From positions 856,001 to 920,000 of the forward strand of contig JACEVL010000144.1 of assembly GCA_020284085.1 (NCBI GenBank): a stretch of 64,000 nucleotides of DNA, read 5' to 3'. This stretch comes from Aporrectodea caliginosa (lineage: Eukaryota > Annelida > Clitellata > Crassiclitellata > Lumbricidae). The notes below the pieces were generated by a model that did no database searches, was not told the DNA's origin, and was given only the letters and a program-made list of their open reading frames with translations. The translations under genes were made by a program, and so were the position numbers. This document shows positions 57,200-64,000 of the stretch, one piece after another (within the stretch, counting starts at the first letter, position 1; each line of letters begins with the position of its first letter).

Positions 57200-57785
57200 G
57201 ATGGGTCGATCACAGCAAAACTTGTAACTCTGGCTATAGCCTAGGCCTCAGTTTTTGTGTCTTTTTCTCATACAGGTCATGCCCAATATGGCCTATTTTA
57301 AGGTGCGAGTCTTTGAGGATAGGGACAACTTTCATGGAATTGGCGTTCGTTCTTTGCAATAAATGTTTACGGAATTCCGTATAAGAAACGATGTCGCGAT
57401 GAATATGAGTTTATCTTGCGTTATGTGTCACGTTGCATTGCTGTTGGTTGCAAGAAATGGGATGCAAAGAAGCAAAATGCATCCTAATTGTTTGGCTGCG
57501 ATTCTTATGTCGAATATTTAGGCCTACTTATCGTAAACATAAACCCTGAACTGTGCAGGCTGAAGCGTTTTGTCACCTGTTTAGCAAATGCATCACGAAG
57601 CAATTACTCGCACGGCCTATGGAATTGTAATTTAATAGAGGCATTATATTGCGCCCAATAAAAGGTCTGTCTACTTATAACCGTAAGGTTAAGCCATATT
57701 TTAAGAAACTGTCAATTACGAGTGACATCATGATTGCTCATCAGGGGTTTCCCCACTTCCTTTTCGTCGGGAACGCGAGGGGATT
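57200..57785. other. No gene seen
   Basis: AT-rich unique sequence; one TAGGCCTA at about 57519. Confidence 0.4.
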
Positions 57786-58328
57786 TCCCTGCACGTTTTA
57801 TTACCTTTGTGTCTAACTCTTTATGGGTTTTTTATCTGTAGGTAAATATTTTAAGAACTAAGCTGCGCCTTTTGAACAGTCTGACTTGCATGATCGCGAA
57901 GACGATAAGACGAATGAATTCTTGACTTGTTGCTCTGTGTTGTAACAACTGCAGACTTGGCAAATGCATTCCAGAATAACTGTTAAAACTTGAAGAACGC
58001 TCAAATAGTAGACACAGAAAGTTGCTATTCGCCAGCAGCGCCGAGATATAAAAGTGCGTAGAAATCGCACATAATTATTCTCTGGCGGCAGTGTGTGTGT
58101 GTGTGTCTGATTTGTGTGTGTGTGTGTCTGTTTGTGTGTGTTTGTGTGTGTGTGTGTGTGTGTTTGTGTGTGTGTGTAGATGTAGGTGTGTGTGTGTAAG
58201 TTCTTACATGTAGTTCTAATGTGTGTAGGTGTGTATGTGTGTGTGTGTGTGTGTGTGTGTACTTGTAACGGCGTGTGTGTGTGTGTGTGTAGGTGTGTAG
58301 GTGTGTATGTGTGTGTAGGTGTGTAGGT

Positions 58329-58359
<31 letters not shown>

Positions 58360-58360
58360 C
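57785..58360. repeat. Tandem duplicate, first (parent-like) copy
   Basis: Unique sequence that contains in order 'cacgttttatta', 'gaagacgat', 'ttgttgctctgtgt', 'attccag', 'gttaaaacttg', 'tataaaagtgcgt', 'ggcagtgtgtg', 'gtagatgtagg'. All recur about 545-570 bp downstream. Confidence 0.8.
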
Positions 58361-58499
58361 GCGTTTTATTGTGTGTAGGTCTGTGTCTTTATGTGTTTAT
58401 CTGTGTGTGTGCGTGTGTGTGTGTGTGGTCTGTGCCTAGGTGTGTGTATGTGTGTGTGTGTGTGTGAAGACGATGTGTGTGTAGGTCTCTGTGTTGTTG

Positions 58500-58539
<40 letters not shown>

Positions 58540-58664
58540 TCCAGTGTGTGTGTTAAAACTTGTGTGAACGTCTGTAAATAGTGTGTGTGTCAGAAAGTGT
58601 GCTATCTGTGTGCCCATGTGTGTGTGAGTGTGTATAAAAGTGCGTGAAATTGTGTCTCTGTGTG

Positions 58665-58727
<63 letters not shown>

Positions 58728-58842
58728 GTAGGTGTGTGTGTGTGTGTCTTACATGTAGGTATGTATGTGTAGTGTGTGTGTGTGTGTGTGTGTGTAGGTG
58801 TAGTAAATGTGTGTGTGTGTGTGTGTGTGTGTGTCTGTGTGC

Positions 58843-58917
<75 letters not shown>

Positions 58918-58960
58918 TGTGTGTAGGTCTGTGTGTGTGTAGGTCCGTGTGTGTGTGTGT

Positions 58961-59014
<54 letters not shown>

Positions 59015-59076
59015 GTCTGTGTGTGTGTGTGTAGGTCTGTGTGTGTAGGTGTGTGTGTGTGTGTGTGTAGAGGTTG

Positions 59077-59117
<41 letters not shown>

Positions 59118-59150
59118 GTTGTGTGTAGGGTGTGTGTGTGTATGTAATGG
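58360..59150. repeat. (GT)n field overprinting the second duplicate copy
   Basis: The anchors listed for the first copy reappear in the same order, but the bases between them are GTGTGT. After about 58940 it is nearly pure (GT)n with CTGTGTGTAGG interruptions. The long Thr/His and Cys/Val ORFs are repeat artefacts. Confidence 0.85.
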
Positions 59151-60660
59151 TTCATGAAGCTGAGCCACAACGTGTGTGTATCTCTTGCTCAATACAACTC
59201 GAGGTTCAAATGCTACGAATGTAAACAGAACCATCAAGTTGCGAATGCGTTGATTAAATTCCGTACAAAAAGGCAACTTGTACTAAATGTGAGATTTTTG
59301 GAGAAAGATGTTCTTAGCCAATCAGCTTCAGAGACTTCTGATCTCACTAGGCTTAATGATGTATGGTCTTCTTACGTCACACATCGTGACGTCAGCAATG
59401 TTTTTCGTTGTACCTAAAGTAACTCTTTGTTTTCATCACTTGTGGCGCGCCGTGATATACTCGGCTTGAATGCCGTGTACAGTCTACAAGTGGCAATACA
59501 TTCATGAATCATAATAATCAGGTTCTGATCCGATGTTTCGGTACAGAACCTTGAGCAGAAACACCGTAACGCATCCAGCGTCATTTGATAACTTAACTTA
59601 AATCATTGATTTTAGTGAAGTCATCTGTAGTTTAACTAACATTTTGAAATCGGTTTTCTTGGGAGTTTACAGTTGCCTTAGACGTATTTTATAATTGTAT
59701 GATATTCTGTGTACATATTCTGTAATGATTAAATGTCGATGCTTTGAAAGTGTATTTGTTTGTCTTTTAAATTCACGACTTTGACATCGTTTCAGTCTCT
59801 TGTAGACTGCAGAGGGTCTGAACTTGCATAGCGAACACGGCCACAGGGTAGCAGGTTATGTGTATAAACCCGAGGCGGTCACTTTACAGGGTTCTTGAGC
59901 AAGTCTTTACATACAAGCCTACTTATATTAAGTCTTTACATAGGGGCCTATGTATATTCATTACCCTCTGGCGCTAAATAATTATATGATAAGTCGTTGA
60001 AGCAGAAGTTTTGGGGACAGTAGTCCAGATGATACGTTTTCTCAATCTGATCTTAAGTGCTGACTCATCCTGGTCATCCGTTCCTATGGGAAAAAATCTC
60101 ATAGCTTTGAGACCGTAGAGCGTATTTGCTCGGGAGTATTTGGTCATGCAGCGATGACTCAGCGTAATGTCTCAAGCGACTAAGGCATCCGTTAGGGAAA
60201 TACTCCTTGAAGTATCATATTTATTGACAGCTTTTTGGCCATTGCGACCTTCGTCATCGGTTGTCTAATAGCAGAAACAGAACTGTTGTGCTTGGTGGCA
60301 TTTATTATAATCAGATGAACATGTTTCTCTGGTTTACACCGCAACAGTGGCCTTCTGTTATCAGACAAATTGTGTAGCGATCTGTTGCTACAGTAGTGTC
60401 TCTCATTAACAAGCATTGCTGTCCGATTGTCCGATCAAGAGCTGTTGCTATCGGTGGCTCCACCTATCCGTCTGATTCACACTCTTAGTCATAATCGGCG
60501 TGCGACTGCAAGCTGAAGGGAAAACCTCATGAAGCCAAGTACGCATTAGGACATGGGCTTGCTTCAGTCTCTAGAAATGTCTAAATGTAGACTACACGCT
60601 TTTCCTATAGCGACTATATGTCATCGATCCTGATTTTTTTCAATGAATTGATCGGTATCG
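59150..60660. other. Intergenic; no confident gene
   Basis: An 87-codon + frame at 59154-59417 and a 74-codon - frame at 60192-60416 have no recognised domain. A SINE-like 'gggttcttgagcaagtcttt' lies at about 59888. Otherwise plain. Confidence 0.4.
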
Positions 60661-60689
60661 ATCCTTCAGCACCGATACTCGTTTAATAA

Positions 60690-60697
60690 TAATAGTA

Positions 60698-60774
<77 letters not shown>

Positions 60775-60870
60775 AGTAGTAACAGCAGCAGCAGCACTAG
60801 CAACGACAATAACAGCAGCAGCAACAACAACAGAAACAACAATAATAATAATAATAATAATAATATTAGT
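60690..60870. repeat. (ATG)n, (CAG/CAA)n and (AAT)n compound microsatellite
   Basis: Triplet repeats throughout; homopolymer ORFs are artefacts. Confidence 0.95.
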
Positions 60871-60899
60871 AGCAGAAGCAACTTTATACAGTAGTGATA

Positions 60900-61140
60900 A
60901 TAATGATAATAATACGATTTATATAGCGTCGTAGCACATTCTAGGCCGAAGTAAACGATTCTGTACATGAGTTTGAATGGGAGCCACACCTCCTAAGGGT
61001 CCCGTGTATGATAATATAATTCTAGTCAGAGATTCATATCTCTTGAATAAGCCATTATTGGTGTACTTATCGGCATCCTCAAGCATAGAGGCGCATGTGA
61101 CGCACGCTTTAACCAAAGTAGCTAACCGGCCAGTAGTGCG
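60900..61140 (-). repeat. Retroelement 3' end with (ATTATT) tail
   Basis: 'gatttatatagcgtcgtagc' ends a - strand element whose tail is the AAT-rich DNA at 60838-60915. Confidence 0.45.
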
Positions 61141-61612
61141 CAATTCGGCGTTTAACTGGGGTTAAGCGATTGATATTTCTGTAAGTTGTTACGAATATAA
61201 AGTATCAGCAAGGCAAGGTAATATCAGAGAAGAAAGTTATAAAGCAACGTAGAAGGCAACATAAGGATCGGTCCTTATACCACAGAGGGACATGTCCCCA
61301 ATATTTAGATTGAGAGGACACCCAAAATTGGATGTTTGAGAACATTTTTCCTATATTATTTACCAAATTACCAATACATGTAGTTATGTCCTTAAACGGA
61401 AACAACGAGAAAAGAAAACTGTCAAACATGTGTGTGACTTTTAGAGAGGTCATCCGAAATGCTGAAGACAGTAAAAAGATAGAATGTAAGCACGTCCATG
61501 CACGGAGGACTAAAAAATTTAAAATTTTTATGTCATCAAAAGCTCCTGTTATTAGTCAATATATTTTCTGGAGAAGTTAAGTACTTCGCCTAACGATTGA
61601 GAACGAGAACAG

Positions 61613-61759
61613 ATGTTCCACTACAAATTATCAGAACGAATCTTCGCCACTGATCGGACTAAAGGTCTGAACCAAAAAGTCCGAAGACGAATAACGCATC
61701 TTCTTGATCTTGTAGAAAAAGAAGAGCAGTCCCTTAAGCTACATCTGAGGAAGCCATGG
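61613..61759 (+). CDS. Candidate coding exon or small ORF, 49 codons
   Basis: ATG follows an in-frame TGA, and the frame ends at a plausible donor tgg|gtatga (or at the TGA four bases later, giving a 50-codon ORF). Reads MFHYKLSERIFATDRTKGLN then QKVRRRITHLLDLVEKEEQS then LKLHLRKPW, a basic amphipathic helix. No family is recognised. Confidence 0.3.
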
Positions 61760-61778
61760 GTATGACGTGTTAGCGACT

Positions 61779-61994
61779 TCATTTTCTTAGCCTCGGCATA
61801 TGACAGCGGGTGGTCGGTCCTCTCCCTAGCCGTCTCATCTTCGATCTTCCCACCGACAGTGTACGGTCAGTGTACTCATTATAGCTGAGTTGGCTACGAG
61901 GTGCAGGTGGAGCAGAAATCTCGATTAAAGTATCTTCCATCGCGCCCGATGAGACCGTTGTTCCTTGATCTTTTAATCCATTCACAAATATCAC
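61779..61994 (-). CDS. Candidate - strand exon or ORF
   Basis: Acceptor-like 'gaattgtttaaatcgtag' then an open frame containing DTLIEISAPPAPRSQLSYNE and YTDRTLSVGRSKMRRLGRG. Composition is protein-like but no domain is known. Confidence 0.25.
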   Translation of the reverse strand: MIFVNGLKDQGTTVSSGAMEDTLIEISAPPAPRSQLSYNEYTDRTLSVGRSKMRRLGRGPTTRCHMPRLRK

Positions 61995-62299
61995 TACGAT
62001 TTAAACAATTCTAATTCCGGTGGGCATATAGGCGCCGAGTTTTGGTTTTGTCTCTGGATGACACTGCCTGGGTCCTACCTCAGTACCCGTGAACATTTTT
62101 AAAATATTGTACATTGCCAAAGGTGACTTTTAGTGCATTTTGGGAAAAGAAATCAAGGATTACGTGGTTAGAAAAAGTATTCGAAACTCCCTATTATGAT
62201 ATCATGCAATGTTGGGTATTTGTGTTGTACTGCTTCACAAGTTGAGAGATTACTGTAACATAGGCCTAATTATGTAAAAAACTTGAATTTAAAGTCTGA

Positions 62300-62639
62300 A
62301 TCTTCTCTCTGGGTGTATTGGCACCCAAGGCTCCCAAGGAGTCGGCGCCTATGCCGGTGGGAATCTTACCTCACCCGGTGCAGCTGTCGGGACCCTTTCG
62401 ATGCGTTTCATATCGGGCGAATGCAGCGTCATCTGTCAGAGGCGAGGAGCAACGATGACTGCAGCAGCAGCAAAGGCAGCAGCATCCAGCATAGCGGTTC
62501 CAAGAGCAGCTGCAGCATTCGGCCGACGTCGCAGCCTGGCTACTTAAGTCATCCGGTCGGTTAGAGCAACTGTAGTCGGCCGTCCGTTGGCACCTGCTTC
62601 TTCTTCGCTGCTGCGCCGTTCGGACATTTTCTGGCGATT
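62300..62639 (+). promoter_or_regulatory. GC-rich, CpG-dense putative promoter
   Basis: Clearly richer in G+C and CpG than its surroundings, with CAGCAGCAG repeats at about 62460-62510, directly upstream of a candidate start exon. Confidence 0.4.
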
Positions 62640-62730
62640 ATGTCGGGGTCGGGTGTGTTCGATCGCGCGCTTCGGGTCGCCATCTTTGCCTTGCTGGCGG
62701 CCATGTTGGAATTCAGAAGTCTCATACAAG
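62640..62730 (+). CDS. Candidate first exon with signal peptide or signal anchor
   Basis: ATG at 62640 opens 30 codons to a good donor caag|gtaggc (phase 1). Reads MSGSGVFDRALRVAIFALLA then AMLEFRSLIQ: a hydrophobic helix after a basic N-terminus. Upstream DNA is CpG-rich. The next exon was not identified; the family is unknown. Confidence 0.35.
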
Positions 62731-62899
62731 GTAGGCCTCGAAATGTCTAAGCACATGTGCCTTCTTCTTCTCGGGGTCAAACGTCTCCGCAACGTCTGCT
62801 ATCAGCCAGGCTGGGATGTACAGTCCAAACGCCCCCTCCCGCCCTCTCGTCTGTCCCGTATGTCTCTTTGTCCGTTTGAAATTCTTTCTCCGGCTGTTA

Positions 62900-63020
62900 G
62901 TCCAACCATCTGTTTGCCCTTGAGTCCGTCTGTCTGTCCGTCTGTCTATTCCTTTGCCCGTCTGTCTGTTTGTTTGTCCGTCTGCCTGTCTGTTCGTCTG
63001 TCCGTGCGCCCGTCCTCAGG
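62900..63020. repeat. (TGTC)n/(CCGT)n microsatellite
   Basis: CTGTCTGTCCGTCTG units with TTTG variants. Confidence 0.85.
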
Positions 63021-63118
63021 TCTATTATTCATCTGGGTCGAGCATTTGTCACGAACTCTGGCGCCCGACGTGACACTGTCGTCTGCTTCACTGCCGAACG
63101 GCATTATGGGACGAGAAA

Positions 63119-63325
63119 ATGGCTGCCGGCGGAAAATCAGTCGTCGCCGATTTTATTAAATTAAACCAGACGCGTAATTTATACTCGGCGTCAGAAATAC
63201 TTGGCGACCATCGGCGTTGTTTGACGTCACTGGACGAGTCATCCTCTCCGTCTATAATACATCGTTCATGTTATGCAGTTACTGTGTTGTATTCGTTTCT
63301 TCTGTGGAATTTATACAGCGCCATA
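63119..63325 (+). CDS. Candidate second start-codon ORF
   Basis: ATG in 'gacgagaaaatggctgccgg' opens 69 codons: MAAGGKSVVADFIKLNQTRN, LYSASEILGDHRRCLTSLDE, then less protein-like sequence. The first about 45 residues may be a first exon, but no strong donor is seen. A retroelement end ('atttatacagcgccatatg') overlaps its 3' end. Confidence 0.3.
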
Positions 63326-63552
63326 TGATATGTGATACTGAGGGCATTGATCTGTTGTTCCGAGCAGGCATCTTCAACACAGGAGAGGGTCCAGCCTGCG
63401 TATATAAGATCAGCGTTCAACTAATTGGCTATGCACCTTTGTATTTCATGGATTTTATGCGAGAAATATGTAGGGATTGTGCAGGTATCTGTATGTGTGA
63501 CGTGCTACATATTGAGTACTGTGTAGGTATGTTAGATGTGTGCTCTTGTACT

Positions 63553-63733
63553 CATGGGCGTATTTTGGGTGGGGGTTAACAGGTTCAACTCACCCCCCCA
63601 AAAAAAAATTGCCGAAATTTGTTTCTGTGCAATTATATGCGATAAACAAAATAATAACTTTTTCGACCATTTCTAATGGAACCCCGTAAACTTAAAACCC
63701 CCGAAAAAAATTTTCTGCATGGCTACGTCCCTG
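63553..63733. mobile_element. Short hAT-like MITE
   Basis: Ends 'catgggcgtattttggg' and (right end reversed) 'cagggacgtagccatgc'; flanks 'cttgtact' and 'ctagtact' agree at 7 of 8. 181 bp, non-coding. Confidence 0.6.
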
Positions 63734-64000
63734 CTAGTACTCCACATAGTAGGCCCACTTCTGGACAACCACTCTGACTTGACGCAGTGCTTCTACGATT
63801 AACAGAACTTTCGATAACGAAATACTTTAAAAAATATGTAACAAATGCATTGAAATCAGACGAAATTGTCAGATCTAGGCATTGTGGATACAAACAGAAG
63901 ACCCTGTTGAACATTCGGATGAGCTGCAGAATGTAGGCTACGTTCATTGGAACTAAGTGGATCGAACGAAATAGACGTCAAGAGGTGTGCCTCTGGACAT

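Noticed and set aside
58366..59276. Thr-His and Cys-Val ORFs up to 205 codons
   Set aside because: (GT)n translations; no protein signal.
59154..59417. 87-codon ORF at the edge of the (GT)n field
   Set aside because: ATG-initiated but no domain, no splice context and flanked by repeat DNA; not supported as a gene.

Overview
This window reads as nuclear DNA from an animal, probably a marine invertebrate. Short phased exons sit in long AT-rich introns, both large genes have clear animal orthologues, and the DNA is crowded with microsatellites, minisatellites, LINE and SINE relics and small inverted-repeat transposons. The phylum cannot be fixed from the sequence alone. No gene is bacterial or viral in character.

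Layout. (1) 1-11.8 kb, + strand: the 3' half of a class C orphan GPCR of the GPR158/GPR179 type. Five in-phase exons (1097-11760) carry TM4 to TM7, a cytoplasmic coiled coil and a stop codon, and are separated by repeat-filled introns. (2) 14.9-16.4 kb, - strand: a small predicted gene with an ATG exon and a WWE-like domain exon; its third exon is uncertain. (3) 16.9-24.0 kb: a block of mobile DNA. It holds a 999-codon reverse-transcriptase ORF with a C-terminal CCHC plus RPD...D endonuclease-like region, a decayed sister copy beside it, (TAA)n tracts around both, and two copies of a 0.9 kb AT-rich repeat outside them. A third fragment of the same family lies at 52 kb. (4) 24.0-30 kb: a 78 bp minisatellite that is open as protein on the - strand, a PIF/Harbinger-like MITE, a LINE relic, an intronless RING/B-box/coiled-coil (TRIM-type) gene on the - strand, and SINE copies. 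(5) 30.2-56.0 kb, + strand: 24 exons of a long-tailed class I myosin (MYO1E/MYO1F type), from switch I to the SH3 domain and stop codon. All exon phases agree; the sum is 2967 nt (988 residues). The exons for the extreme N-terminus and P-loop were not found. (6) 56-64 kb: SINE/LINE remnants, a 1 kb (GT)n field that overprints a tandem duplicate, and a GC-rich stretch near 62.3-63.2 kb with two candidate first exons.

How the parts relate. The GPCR and the myosin are on the same strand but have no known functional link. Much of the remaining structure comes from retrotransposons, whose 3' ends share a GGCGCTNTATAAAT-like motif, and from microsatellite growth. The most noteworthy points are: the (TAA)n-associated retroelement family with an unusual YLDD active site; two tandem duplications whose second copy is partly overwritten by a microsatellite; a 42 bp minisatellite that includes copies of a real myosin splice acceptor; two GC-AG introns in the myosin gene; and strong enrichment of the palindrome TAGGCCTA.
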